Source: an uncultured Prochlorococcus sp.
GTDB lineage: Bacteria > Cyanobacteriota > Cyanobacteriia > PCC-6307 > Cyanobiaceae
Assembly (NCBI GenBank): GCA_902572825.1
Contig: CACGHD010000015.1
Coordinates: 1-37,604, forward strand
Direction of reading: 5' to 3'
Length of the DNA: 37,604 nt
The position numbers and the translations under genes were made by a program. Every line of letters starts with the position of its first letter. The first letter of the stretch is position 1. Under the pieces are notes generated by a model, which saw only the letters and a list, made by a program, of their open reading frames with translations, had not been told where the DNA came from and did not search any database. Of this stretch, positions 17,387 through 25,810 are shown piece after piece.

Positions 17387-17623
17387 TTATTGAGTATATT
17401 CTTTAAGTTGATTTAATTTCAACCAAACATCTGGAACAGGTCTGCGCCATCGAACCTGAGCATATTCGTCTTTGACTGAAAGAATCTCTCCTGGACCTTC
17501 AAAGACATAATTAGGTAGATCATCATCACTGGCTAGCGCTTCGATACTTTTTATATAATTTTCTCTATCGACAAAAACTAAGCTTCCTTTCTTGAGAGGT
17601 TTATTTGGGATAGAATCTGTCAT
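17387..17623 (-). CDS. ndhO: NAD(P)H-quinone oxidoreductase subunit O
   Basis: A 78-aa NdhO, an oxygenic-photosynthesis-specific subunit of the thylakoid NDH-1 complex, on the cytoplasmic side. The sequence LKKGSLVFVDRENYIKSIEA, the FEGPGEILSVKDEYAQVRWR block and PVPDVWLKLNQL match the family along the full length. A minus-strand TATAAT (17653-17658) lies 30 bp before the ATG. It converges on the J-domain gene with 11 bp between stops. No other ndh core gene is in the window. Confidence 0.94.
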   Translation of the reverse strand: MTDSIPNKPLKKGSLVFVDRENYIKSIEALASDDDLPNYVFEGPGEILSVKDEYAQVRWRRPVPDVWLKLNQLKEYTQ

Positions 17624-17652
17624 AATAAACTCAAGAAATTCACATAAAACCC

Positions 17653-17658
17653 ATTATA
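17653..17658 (-). promoter_or_regulatory. Candidate -10 box of ndhO
   Basis: TATAAT on the minus strand, predicting transcription from about 17646 and a leader of about 22 nt before ndhO. No clear -35 element. Confidence 0.45.
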
Positions 17659-17758
17659 CAAAAACTTGTTTAAAACTATTAAAAAAAATTTATACCGGAA
17701 TAATAATTACAAACGTCTAAAAAATTTAATAGCCTTAAATGATAAACATTTATAAGAT

Positions 17759-18685
17759 ATGCGTCTTTTACTACTTGGCTGCACTGGATTTGTTGGGAAA
17801 GAATTAGTACCAACACTTCTCAATGAAAATCATGAAATATACATTGTAAGTAGAAAACCCATTAGTAAATTAAAGCTTGATTTAGATTTCAATAAGTTTA
17901 AATTTTTTCAAATAGATTTATCAAAAGAAAAAAACTGGAATAACGAAAATCTTCTAAATATTTTAAGAGAGACAGATGGAATTATTAACTTGATGGGAGA
18001 ACCCATAGCAGAAAAAAAATGGACTTCTGAACAAAAACAGGAGATTGAAAATAGTCGTATTAACACCACGAAATTTATGATGAAGACCCTTAAAAATTTA
18101 AAAATAAACCCAAAAGTCATTATAAATGGATCAGCTATAGGATATTACGGCACAAGTTTGTCTAGTGAATTCACTGAAAATAGTCCTGGAGGAAAAGACT
18201 TTTTATCCAATCTTTGCAAAAAATGGGAAGCGGTCGCCGCTGAAAAACCATTTTTTTCAAGGTTAGTTATTTTTAGAATTGGAATTGTTCTAGAGAAAGA
18301 CGGAGGAGCACTAGGAAAAATGCTCCCTATATTTAAAGTTGGATTAGGTGGACCAATTGGAGATGGTAAGCAATGGATGAGTTGGATTCATAGAACTGAT
18401 TTATGTGCATTAATTATTCAAGCATTAGTTGATAAAAAGTATTCGGGAGTATTTAATGCTGTTGCACCAAATCCAGTATTAATGAGAGAATTTTCTCAGA
18501 CTTTAGGCAAATGTCTGAATAGACCTAATTTACTCGCAGTGCCTGGCGCGGTTTTAAAAATATTATTAGGCGATGGAGCGAAAGTTGTTTTAGAAGGACA
18601 AAAAGTAATTAGCAGTAAAATTAAAAATTATAATTTTAAATATCCTCTTCTTGAGAAAGCAATTTACGCCTCCACCAAGAATTAA
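17759..18685 (+). CDS. TIGR01777-type SDR (NAD-dependent epimerase) family protein
   Basis: A 308-aa extended short-chain dehydrogenase-like protein. The N-terminus has the nucleotide-binding GCTGFVGKEL (G7, G10, G13). Family features of TIGR01777 are present: NLMGEPI, GSAIGYYG, SWIHRTDL and a C-terminal DUF1731-like part with FNAVAPNPV and EGQKVISSKI. Substrate is unknown; homologues include plant plastid proteins and SulA-adjacent YfcH-like proteins. The last 50 bp overlap the end of the convergent membrane protein gene. The ATG at 17759 gives the Rossmann strand immediately, as expected. Confidence 0.87.
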   Translation: MRLLLLGCTGFVGKELVPTLLNENHEIYIVSRKPISKLKLDLDFNKFKFFQIDLSKEKNWNNENLLNILRETDGIINLMGEPIAEKKWTSEQKQEIENSRINTTKFMMKTLKNLKINPKVIINGSAIGYYGTSLSSEFTENSPGGKDFLSNLCKKWEAVAAEKPFFSRLVIFRIGIVLEKDGGALGKMLPIFKVGLGGPIGDGKQWMSWIHRTDLCALIIQALVDKKYSGVFNAVAPNPVLMREFSQTLGKCLNRPNLLAVPGAVLKILLGDGAKVVLEGQKVISSKIKNYNFKYPLLEKAIYASTKN

Positions 18686-18905
18686 TACCATTTACTAAAG
18701 CACCAATTATAAGAATTGTTATCAATGGAACTACAAGAGGATTCCAAACTATCTGAATAAAATTAATAAAAATAAATATCCCATTAAATTGCATGATGAT
18801 TGCAAAAATAAAAAATATTGCAAAAAAAATGACCGTAAATAAATTTATTAATAACAAATTATCGATAATTTGTTTTAACTTATTTTGATTATTCTCCTTA
18901 GTCAT
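18636..18905 (-). CDS. Small conserved-type membrane protein, function unknown
   Basis: An 89-aa protein with two predicted membrane helices, about residues 18-43 (LLINLFTVIFFAIFFIFAII) and 52-72 (WNPLVVPLITILIIGALVNG), ending in a charged tail with WWRRKLLSQEEDI. I do not recognise a named family, although such two-helix proteins recur in marine picocyanobacteria. Its start overlaps the LpxB-like gene stop by 8 bp (ATGACTAA), consistent with translational coupling; its 3' end overlaps the SDR gene by 50 bp in antisense. The membrane pattern and coupling support coding. Confidence 0.75.
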   Translation of the reverse strand: MTKENNQNKLKQIIDNLLLINLFTVIFFAIFFIFAIIMQFNGIFIFINFIQIVWNPLVVPLITILIIGALVNGINSWWRRKLLSQEEDI

Positions 18906-20100
18906 TTTTTATAACAATATTCATATCATCAACCATTTTAAGACAAGCTTTGTTTTCACCCAATCTTTTTTTAGCATTTTCATTACATGAGATCATAAAC
19001 TTCTTATTTAGCTGTATAAGGTAAATTATTTTTATGATCAATTTAATTGTCTGATTGATTTGATCATTTTTGTCTTTAAAATTACTGGCACAAAAAACAT
19101 ATTTTCCAAGCAAACGTCTTTGCGCTTCCGCAAAAGTTTTTGTAAATTGTGGACCTTTACCTTCAATCTGAATAACCGGTTTTCCTAATCCAATCGCTTG
19201 CTCAGCTGCTGTTCCTGCCATGCTAATACAGCATCGACTTTTCAATAATATTTTGTCAAAATTATTCCAATATATATTCACTTCTAGAAATTTATATTGG
19301 AATTTCAAGAGATTATTATTTTTTATATTTTCTATTTTTAACCATCCTCTTTTTTGAAATATCTCCTTTATTCTCGATGAAGATAGAGCATTAACTATTG
19401 CAAAGTTAAACTGAATTTTTTGAAAATATCTTAAATCTGACAATGCCTCTAATACCTCTAAAATCAAAACAAAATTATCTAAAATCTCTGGGAATCTACT
19501 TCCTGGAAATAATCCAATACTAAATTCATTTTTATTTAATTCTTCGTTTCTAGTAAAAAACTTATCCATAAATGGGTTACCTAAAAAAGACACTTTCTTT
19601 TTTAACTGCAAAGTTAGATCATTAGCTGTAAGGTAATCTCTCGTATATATTTTTTTTGCTTTTTGTGAGAGCAAGAAAAATTTAGAAGGCCATGGTAATT
19701 TCAACTTTCCTTCATAATGGCTGGAGTAAGCAACTAGATATGTAAAAAAATCTTTCTTACAAACCCATGCAAAAAAAACTGGCACAATATCTCCAACTAC
19801 AAAAAAATAATCATATTTTTTTCTTATTTTAAAAGTTAAATATAATCTTTTTAGTAGATAAAATATTTCTCCTCCTAATATCTCATTAAGTCTTCCCTTA
19901 AAAGAATTATAACCAATTCCTCCAGTTCTAAATTCCTTAGTTTTACCAATAATCTTAATTTTTTCTTTTTCGTAATGGTTTCCCATGCCAACAATTGGCA
20001 AAGCATGAACAGAATAACCACTTTTCATGAATTGTTTAGCTATTAGACTGCCAGATAGATCTTCTCCATGCCCATTACTTAATATTAAAATCTTAAACAA
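18898..20100 (-). CDS. LpxB-related glycosyltransferase-like protein (TIGR03492 type)
   Basis: A 400-aa protein resembling the cyanobacterial lipid-A-disaccharide-synthase-related family (GT-B fold). The N-terminus ILILSNGHGEDLSGSLIAKQ and the central VGDIVPVFFAWVCKKD, FLGNPFMD, GLFPGSR and AGTAAEQAIGLGKPVIQIEG blocks match this family rather than true LpxB. True substrate is unknown. The start is a TTG at 20100 one base after the TPR gene stop; no ATG occurs before residue 25, and the conserved motif begins at residue 4, so TTG is needed. It overlaps the downstream membrane protein gene by 8 bp. Confidence 0.8.
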   Translation of the reverse strand: MFKILILSNGHGEDLSGSLIAKQFMKSGYSVHALPIVGMGNHYEKEKIKIIGKTKEFRTGGIGYNSFKGRLNEILGGEIFYLLKRLYLTFKIRKKYDYFFVVGDIVPVFFAWVCKKDFFTYLVAYSSHYEGKLKLPWPSKFFLLSQKAKKIYTRDYLTANDLTLQLKKKVSFLGNPFMDKFFTRNEELNKNEFSIGLFPGSRFPEILDNFVLILEVLEALSDLRYFQKIQFNFAIVNALSSSRIKEIFQKRGWLKIENIKNNNLLKFQYKFLEVNIYWNNFDKILLKSRCCISMAGTAAEQAIGLGKPVIQIEGKGPQFTKTFAEAQRRLLGKYVFCASNFKDKNDQINQTIKLIIKIIYLIQLNKKFMISCNENAKKRLGENKACLKMVDDMNIVIKND

Positions 20101-20101
20101 T

Positions 20102-20530
20102 TTAAAATTCCAGCCATTTTTTTACTTTGGTTAACTCAGGCCAATCTGGATATCTACTTAATCCGTCTTCAACAGATTCTTTCAACTCACTTTTCACATC
20201 TGGCATCATCATAGACATTTTTTTTATTAACTCAATATGATCCCTAACACCTTTATTATTTGTAGCCAAAAGAGCTAAAGACAAATTCATTCTTGCTTGT
20301 GGATCTTGCTGATTTAATCGAACAGCTTGTCTGGCAGCTGACAAAGCTTCTTCATTATTTTTCAAAAGTAATTGAAGCCATGATAAACAGGTCCAAGCAG
20401 CAAAATGATTTGGAATTTGCTGTATAATTTTTTGAAAATCTTGAACGATTGGAATTAAATCTTGCCCTGCTTTATATCTTGATAAAGCTGCATTAAAATC
20501 CTCTTCGATGGGATTAATTTCGTTATCCAT
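20102..20530 (-). CDS. TPR-repeat protein
   Basis: A 142-aa protein with about two tetratricopeptide-like units (HFAAWTCLSWLQLLLKNNEE, then ALSAARQAVRLNQQDPQARM) and a C-terminal helical region ending in a PDWPELTKVKKWL segment. No signal peptide. It is probably a small adaptor, partner unknown. It lies between the sufA-like gene (6 bp away) and the LpxB-like gene (1 bp), so it is in a likely four-gene operon. Confidence 0.8.
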   Translation of the reverse strand: MDNEINPIEEDFNAALSRYKAGQDLIPIVQDFQKIIQQIPNHFAAWTCLSWLQLLLKNNEEALSAARQAVRLNQQDPQARMNLSLALLATNNKGVRDHIELIKKMSMMMPDVKSELKESVEDGLSRYPDWPELTKVKKWLEF

Positions 20531-20536
20531 TATTTA

Positions 20537-20929
20537 TTAAACTGCAAAAGAGCTTCCACACCCACAAGTTTGAGAGGCATTAGGATTTACAAAATTAAAG
20601 CCACCTCCAATTAATTCCTTACTAAAATCTAACTGCATTCCATAAATATATAAAAGACTCTTAGGATCACAAACTACTTGAAAGCTTTGATCAGGTTTTA
20701 ATGAATAATCATAAACTTTATCATCGGGATTTATTTCATCAGTTCCTATAAAATCCATCGTATAACTCATCCCACTACAACCACCAGATCTTACTCCTAC
20801 CCTTAGTGCTTTTTTATCACTTTGGCCCTTTAATAAATTGGAAATTTGTTCTGTAGCATCATTCGTAATTAAGATACCTTTACCATCGTCAGAATTTTTA
20901 ATTTCCTGTTTAACTTCTACATTTTCCAT
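20537..20929 (-). CDS. A-type Fe-S cluster carrier (SufA/IscA/HesB family)
   Basis: A 130-aa A-type carrier that receives and passes Fe-S clusters. The three ligand cysteines are C51 in GGCSGMSYTM and C122, C124 in TCGCGSSF. The ATG at 20929 is chosen; the frame runs 20 codons further upstream but that stretch is unlike the family and overlaps the promoter region. The N-terminal 15 residues before GILITNDATEQI are a short acidic extension. First gene of the minus-strand run with TPR, LpxB-like and membrane protein genes; divergent from zds with 99 bp between starts. Confidence 0.92.
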   Translation of the reverse strand: MENVEVKQEIKNSDDGKGILITNDATEQISNLLKGQSDKKALRVGVRSGGCSGMSYTMDFIGTDEINPDDKVYDYSLKPDQSFQVVCDPKSLLYIYGMQLDFSKELIGGGFNFVNPNASQTCGCGSSFAV

Positions 20930-21011
20930 AAACAAGGGATTTCTACTATCTATAATATAAAAACTTAATCGATAGGATGCATAGAACAAACGTTATCCAA
21001 ACTTGATTTGT

Positions 21012-21017
21012 TATAAT
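21012..21017 (+). promoter_or_regulatory. Candidate -10 box of the zds gene
   Basis: TATAAT ends 11 bp before the GTG start, predicting a 5' leader of only about 5 nt. No clear -35. If true, zds is translated from a nearly leaderless mRNA. Confidence 0.4.
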
Positions 21018-21028
21018 TTTAAGAAAAA

Positions 21029-22483
21029 GTGAAAATTGCAATAGTTGGTTCTGGATTAGCTGGTCTTACAGCAGCAGTTAATTTAGTTGATGAAGGTCAC
21101 GAAGTAGAAATTTACGAGAGCAGGTCATTTTGGGGAGGTAAAGTAGGAAGTTGGGAGGATAAGGACGGCAACCACATAGAAATGGGTTTACATGTATTTT
21201 TTTACAATTATGCAAATCTTTTTAAATTAATGAAAAAAGTGGGAGCTCTAGACAATTTACTTCCGAAAGATCATACTCATCTATTTATCAATAATGGTGG
21301 TAATTTAAAATCTTTAGACTTCAGATTCCCTTTAGGTGCTCCATTTAACGGACTTAAAGCTTTTTTTACCACCGAACAACTTACTTGGGTAGATAAGTTC
21401 AGAAATGCCTTAGCTTTAGGGACAAGCCCAATAGTTAGAGGGTTGATAGACTATGAAGGCGCAATGAAAATAATTAGAGATCTAGATAAAATTAGTTTTA
21501 AAGAATGGTTTTTAAATCATGGTGGAAGTGAAAAAAGCTTAGAAAGAATGTGGGATCCTATCGCTTATGCTTTAGGTTTTATTAATTGCAAAGATATTTC
21601 AGCAAGATGCATGCTAACTATATTTATGATGTTTGCTTCAAAAACAGAAGCCTCAAAACTTAATCTTCTAAAAGGTTCTCCGCACAAGTGGTTAACTCAA
21701 CCTATTGTCGACTACATCACAAACAAAGGAGCAAAAATACATCTTAAACATAAGGTAGAAGAGATCATTTATGAAAAAGAATCTTCCTCTTATTCAGTAA
21801 ATCAATTAAAAATATCTTCTCCTGAAGGAATTAAGGCAGTGTTTGCAGATAAATTTCTAGCTGCCTGTGATGTTCCTGGAATAAAAAAAATAATTCCAAA
21901 AGAGTGGTATCAATTTAAAGAGTTTGAAGGTTTAAAAAAACTTAGAGCTGTAGCTGTTGCCACAATCCAATTAAGATATGACGGTTGGGTTACTGAATTA
22001 CAAAAAGATAATACTGGAAACGAACCAATTGGACTAGATAACCTGCTTTATTCTGCTGATGCCTCTTTCAGTTGTTTTGCTGATTTAGCACTAGCAAGTC
22101 CAGCAGACTATAGAAAAAAAGATATGGGATCGCTTCTCCAATGTGTTTTAACTCCTGGAGATAGATGGATGGGAAGATCCACAGAAAGAATTACAAAAGA
22201 AATAGATAAAGAGGTTCGACGTCTATTCCCATCCTCAAAAAATCTTAAATTACTTTGGAGTAACGTGGTACAAATTCCACAATCACTCTATAGAGAAGCT
22301 CCCGGTATGGAACCTTTCAGACCCGATCAAAAAACATCTATATCTAATTTCTTCATGGCTGGTAGTTATACAAAACAAGATTATATAGACTCTATGGAGG
22401 GAGCTACAATGAGTGGTCATTTAGCTGCTGCCGCAATTTTAGAGAAGAAAGCCGAATTAGCAAAAAATCTTGCAGTGAGTTAA
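21029..22483 (+). CDS. zds: Zeta-carotene desaturase
   Basis: A 484-aa FAD-dependent desaturase of the CrtQ/Zds (plant PDS-like) family, converting zeta-carotene to lycopene in the membrane. The FAD-binding [10 protein letters not shown] starts at G7; [16 protein letters not shown] follows; the C-terminal flavin block is [20 protein letters not shown]. Length and conserved [20 protein letters not shown] favour ZDS over phytoene desaturase. The start is a GTG; the Rossmann strand begins at residue 2, leaving no room for a later start. An SRPBCC gene follows after 3 bp and is probably cotranscribed. Confidence 0.93.
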   Translation: MKIAIVGSGLAGLTAAVNLVDEGHEVEIYESRSFWGGKVGSWEDKDGNHIEMGLHVFFYNYANLFKLMKKVGALDNLLPKDHTHLFINNGGNLKSLDFRFPLGAPFNGLKAFFTTEQLTWVDKFRNALALGTSPIVRGLIDYEGAMKIIRDLDKISFKEWFLNHGGSEKSLERMWDPIAYALGFINCKDISARCMLTIFMMFASKTEASKLNLLKGSPHKWLTQPIVDYITNKGAKIHLKHKVEEIIYEKESSSYSVNQLKISSPEGIKAVFADKFLAACDVPGIKKIIPKEWYQFKEFEGLKKLRAVAVATIQLRYDGWVTELQKDNTGNEPIGLDNLLYSADASFSCFADLALASPADYRKKDMGSLLQCVLTPGDRWMGRSTERITKEIDKEVRRLFPSSKNLKLLWSNVVQIPQSLYREAPGMEPFRPDQKTSISNFFMAGSYTKQDYIDSMEGATMSGHLAAAAILEKKAELAKNLAVS

Positions 22484-22486
22484 TTC

Positions 22487-22957
22487 ATGGGTACTTGGCT
22501 AAAACATAAAGTAATAACAATTGTTAATGCACCTCTTGAAAATGTATGGGATACATGGAGTGATTTAGACTCAATGTCACTTTGGATGAACTGGATTGAA
22601 TCTGTAAAAACAGTTGAAGAAGAAACTAATACGTTACCAGATTTAACAGAATGGACTTTAGCTGCAAATGGGTTTAGGTTTAAATGGAAAGCTCAAATTA
22701 CAGAAAGGGTAGAAAAAAGCAAACTTAAATGGAAATCAATAGGAGGTTTACCAACTGAGGGATCAGTAGTTTTCGAAAGTAAAACTGATCAAATCACAAC
22801 GGTTAATTTAGCCATAACTTATGAACTACCAAAAATGATTGCTCGGTTTATGGAAGAAAATATTTTAGGCAAAATGGTTACAAACGAATTACAGGCCAAT
22901 ATTGATAGGTTCAAAGATTTAGTTGAAAAGAACTATACAAAAAATTTTTCTAATTAA
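22487..22957 (+). CDS. SRPBCC (START-like / polyketide cyclase) protein
   Basis: A 156-aa protein with the SRPBCC fold pattern: N-terminal VITIVNAPLENVWDTWSDLD, then WMNWIESVKTVEE, an antiparallel strand region, and a long C-terminal helix (NELQANIDRFKDLVEK). This fold encloses a hydrophobic ligand cavity. Its position 3 bp after zds suggests a carotenoid-related or membrane role, which is inference. No catalytic residues or signal peptide visible. The 3' end overlaps hemD by 8 bp in convergent orientation. Confidence 0.84.
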   Translation: MGTWLKHKVITIVNAPLENVWDTWSDLDSMSLWMNWIESVKTVEEETNTLPDLTEWTLAANGFRFKWKAQITERVEKSKLKWKSIGGLPTEGSVVFESKTDQITTVNLAITYELPKMIARFMEENILGKMVTNELQANIDRFKDLVEKNYTKNFSN

Positions 22958-23747
22958 AAATATTAATTGCTACATCTAGTAGTCCTTCAAAAGTATATTT
23001 TTGTGCCTGACTATCAACTCTTCCAAAAATCTTGTTACATATTTTTGTTGTCTGGGGTCCAATAGTTAATAACTTAATTTGATCAAAATATTCTAACCAT
23101 TGTTTGCCAAGTTTTTTTTCTAGTAAAAAAGAGGCATTTACTACGGTTTTTCCACTTGAGAAAATAATTGCATCGACTTTTCGATTAGAAATAATATCAA
23201 TTGTTTCTTCCGGAATTGATTCAGGACATCTAGTTTCATATGCAGCAACCTCAAATACACGAGCACCAGCCTTTCTAAATTGATCTGCAATTAAATCCCT
23301 ACCACCTGTTTGAACTCTTGGTACAAAAACTCGAAGCCCATAACCAGATACTGGGAAATTATCAATTAAACTTTCTGCAACAAATTCTGGAGGTATGAAA
23401 TCAGCCTTAATCCCAAAATCATAAAGAGTTTTTGAGGTTTTTTCTCCGACTACTGCGATTTTTGTTTTTTTAGAACATTCTTTTAATGAGCTATTAAAGT
23501 ATCTAAGTCTTTTATCCACAAATTTGATCCCATTACTACTGGAAAAAATAATCCAATGAAAATCATTTATTTGATTTAATGCTTCGTCAAGAGGATTCAA
23601 ATCATCAGGATCAGCAATACTTATTGCAGGTAAATCAAATACATTGGCACCCTTGCTTGTGAATATCTTTTTTATATCCAATATCCCTTCTTTTGATCGA
23701 GTAATAATTATATTTCTTTGATCAAGGGGTAGATCAACTTCTGGCAT
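22950..23747 (-). CDS. hemD: Uroporphyrinogen-III synthase
   Basis: A 265-aa HemD, which closes hydroxymethylbilane to uroporphyrinogen III on the route to chlorophyll, haem and B12. The family is poorly conserved; support comes from the N-terminal IIITRSKEG, IIFSSSNGIKFV, ARVFEVAAYETRCP and IIFSSGKTVVNASF segments and the normal length. I prefer the ATG at 23747, which has GAGG 6 bp upstream, over an in-frame ATG at 23762. Either start overlaps the end of rbfA (14 or 29 bp), so translation is probably coupled. Confidence 0.88.
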   Translation of the reverse strand: MPEVDLPLDQRNIIITRSKEGILDIKKIFTSKGANVFDLPAISIADPDDLNPLDEALNQINDFHWIIFSSSNGIKFVDKRLRYFNSSLKECSKKTKIAVVGEKTSKTLYDFGIKADFIPPEFVAESLIDNFPVSGYGLRVFVPRVQTGGRDLIADQFRKAGARVFEVAAYETRCPESIPEETIDIISNRKVDAIIFSSGKTVVNASFLLEKKLGKQWLEYFDQIKLLTIGPQTTKICNKIFGRVDSQAQKYTFEGLLDVAINIFN

Positions 23748-24126
23748 CCTTGTCCTCAACATTATAATTTTGATTTTTATTTTTTAATTCATCGAGAAGC
23801 TTCAAGACTGATAATCCTTTATCAAGAACAACATCGTCTTTAAAAATTATCTCTGGAATTCTTCTCATCTCAATCCTTTTTCCTAAACTATGCCTTATAG
23901 AGCTTTTAGCAGTATTCAAGTTGTCAACAATCTCTTTCCTCACTTTCTCTTGAGCAGTTGAAGTTATGTAAATTTTACAGTGTTGCAAATCACCTGATAA
24001 ATCAATCTTAGAAATAATGACGAAATGATCTCTAATAAGATCATTTTCTAAATCATTCTGCAAAATAAGAGTTATTTCTTTCTTCAAAAGAGAAGAAACT
24101 TTTGCAAGACGGTAATTATTTGGCAT
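23734..24126 (-). CDS. rbfA: Ribosome-binding factor A
   Basis: A 130-aa RbfA, a KH-like factor needed for late 30S subunit maturation and 16S rRNA 5' processing, important in the cold. Visible family features: RLAKVSSLLKKEITLILQND, the beta-strand CKIYITS region, and SIRHSLGKRIEMRRIPEIIF followed by the D-rich strand. Not next to nusA/infB as in many bacteria; here it is between a DUF751 gene and hemD, overlapping both by 1 and 14 bp or more. Confidence 0.93.
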   Translation of the reverse strand: MPNNYRLAKVSSLLKKEITLILQNDLENDLIRDHFVIISKIDLSGDLQHCKIYITSTAQEKVRKEIVDNLNTAKSSIRHSLGKRIEMRRIPEIIFKDDVVLDKGLSVLKLLDELKNKNQNYNVEDKDARS

Positions 24127-24335
24127 TATGGTTGTAAATTTATTGGGTTTGTCATCGCTTGCAAGACAAAATAAAAAGTTATGAAAGCACTTAAGACAGA
24201 AGATATCAAACCTACTATTGTGAGTGGATTTGATCTATTCTTGAATAAAGGTTCAAGCAAAGCTACAAGTCCCCCAACAATGATAGATATCAAATACTTT
24301 GGATATCTCGCAACATTAGAGAAAAATTCGCCCAT
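24126..24335 (-). CDS. DUF751 (Ycf33-like) small membrane protein
   Basis: A 69-aa protein from the ATG at 24335 (a GTG three codons upstream is possible but not needed). Start MGEFFSNVARYPKYLISI is characteristic of the DUF751 family, found only in phototrophs and including plastid Ycf33. Two membrane helices are predicted, residues about 13-33 and 43-64. Function unknown. Its stop overlaps the rbfA start by 1 bp (TAATG), giving a compact DUF751-rbfA-hemD unit. Confidence 0.8.
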   Translation of the reverse strand: MGEFFSNVARYPKYLISIIVGGLVALLEPLFKNRSNPLTIVGLISSVLSAFITFYFVLQAMTNPINLQP

Positions 24336-24389
24336 CAGCTCCACAAATAGATTACTTTTTTAGCTAAGTTTTAACAAACATTAAACAGC

Positions 24390-25115
24390 ATGATTACATT
24401 ATATCAATTTAGGCATAGTGCTTTTTGTTTAAAAACAAGAATGGCTCTTCATGCAAAAAAACTACAATATCGAGTTGAAGAAGTAACACCTGGAATAGGC
24501 CAATTTGAAATCTTTAAATTATCAGGTCAAAAACAAGTACCTGTTATAGTCGATAGTAATGATCAAGTTATTAATGACTCTTCAACTATCTGCGAATATA
24601 TAGATAAAAAAAATGAAAACAATCCACTTTTTCCGGAGGATCCAATATTATTAGCGCAATGCAAACTAATTGAAGACTGGGCAGATACTACAATGGCTAC
24701 AACTTGCAGGAAAGCTTTAATAAAATCTGCAATAGAAAATCCACAGCTAAGAACTGCATTACTTCCAGATGAAATCCCTTCTACAGTTAAAAGTATTGTT
24801 GATAAATTACCTTTTGAAAATCTTAGTAAAATTTCTAATGTAGTTTTGTCTTCTAAAGATAATTTAGAACTCCAAAAATTACTGGAAACTTTATCAAAAT
24901 CCTTGATCAACAAAAAATATTTAGTTGGAGATAGTTTATCAATTGCAGATATTTCAATTGCTGCTCAATTATCCCTTCTTAAATTTCCAAAGTCTGCAGG
25001 ACCAATTCTTTCAGGAGAGGGAAGCCAAGAATATATAAACAACCCTTATTTAGAAAATCTTTTCATTTGGAGGAACAACTTAGAAGAATATCTTTTTAGT
25101 GCTAACTCTCAATAA
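24390..25115 (+). CDS. Glutathione S-transferase family protein
   Basis: A 241-aa GST-like protein with an N-terminal thioredoxin fold: MITLYQFRHSAFCLKTRMAL with a candidate active-site Ser11 or Cys14, the cis-proline in KQVPVIV, and the DSSTI glutathione-binding motif. The C-terminal helical domain contains LVGDSLSIADISIAAQL, the N-capping box of the GST fold. The class and substrate cannot be assigned from the sequence. Possible roles include peroxide or xenobiotic handling. The 3' end overlaps a convergent gene by 14 bp. Confidence 0.87.
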   Translation: MITLYQFRHSAFCLKTRMALHAKKLQYRVEEVTPGIGQFEIFKLSGQKQVPVIVDSNDQVINDSSTICEYIDKKNENNPLFPEDPILLAQCKLIEDWADTTMATTCRKALIKSAIENPQLRTALLPDEIPSTVKSIVDKLPFENLSKISNVVLSSKDNLELQKLLETLSKSLINKKYLVGDSLSIADISIAAQLSLLKFPKSAGPILSGEGSQEYINNPYLENLFIWRNNLEEYLFSANSQ

Positions 25116-25809
25116 ATTCAAACTTCAATTTATATTTATTTGTTTTTATAGCATGAATAGAAGAATCACCAACTTTTGAACCATAAGAAGCAACATATTG
25201 CACTCCACAAATTGATGGTTTGATTGAATTATCAACTTCCAATATTTCTTCGGAACATTTTTGAAATTTACTAATAGTCTCTACCTGATTAATCCTTGAA
25301 GCACCTGGCTTATGTGCTGTTTGTATAACTAGCTCATCTGAGAAAAAAATATCATCATCTTGGATCTGATTTCTCCCTGTAATTCTTGAATCGATATAAA
25401 AATCATCTTTTAAATAAGTAATTTGATTATTAATAGATTGAGGATCATTTACAACCTTGATTAAGTTTTCACCAAATATTGCTTTTCCAATAGATTCAGA
25501 ATTTTTTGCACGATTACCAACAATTAAATCTGAATCGTTCTTAAAGAAATTTACTTTATAAATAACTGGCTCTTCTGAATCATTATCTATATCTTGAGAA
25601 GTAACAAGCCAATTCCCCTCAAACCATTCAGGATAAATTAAATCCTTAGAAGTATTCGATAATTTAAAATTTGGCAAATATAATTCTGGCCATTGATTTA
25701 CACGATTTTCCAAAAACTCTCGTACGTTATAATCTACTAGAGCAAAAGAACTTTCTAAAAAAATTCCTTGAAAAATCAAGCAAAGAATTAATCCAAGAAG
25801 AATTTTCAT
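25102..25809 (-). CDS. Exported protein of unknown function (DUF6816-like)
   Basis: A 235-aa protein with an N-terminal signal peptide (KILLGLILCLIFQGIF, cleavage plausible after SSFA), so probably periplasmic or in the thylakoid lumen. The mature part has a WPELYLPNF segment, PEWFEGNWLVTSQ and two cysteines near the C-terminal end (in QKCSEE and SICGVQ). It resembles cyanobacterial DUF6816 proteins with plant chloroplast relatives, but I cannot check this. The ATG start is 1 bp from the divergent crr7 start. No catalytic motif is visible. Confidence 0.75.
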   Translation of the reverse strand: MKILLGLILCLIFQGIFLESSFALVDYNVREFLENRVNQWPELYLPNFKLSNTSKDLIYPEWFEGNWLVTSQDIDNDSEEPVIYKVNFFKNDSDLIVGNRAKNSESIGKAIFGENLIKVVNDPQSINNQITYLKDDFYIDSRITGRNQIQDDDIFFSDELVIQTAHKPGASRINQVETISKFQKCSEEILEVDNSIKPSICGVQYVASYGSKVGDSSIHAIKTNKYKLKFEFIES

Positions 25810-25810
25810 T

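Noticed and set aside
20930..20989. N-terminal extension of the SufA-like protein (20 codons)
   Set aside because: Unlike the family and located in the promoter region; ATG at 20929 is better.
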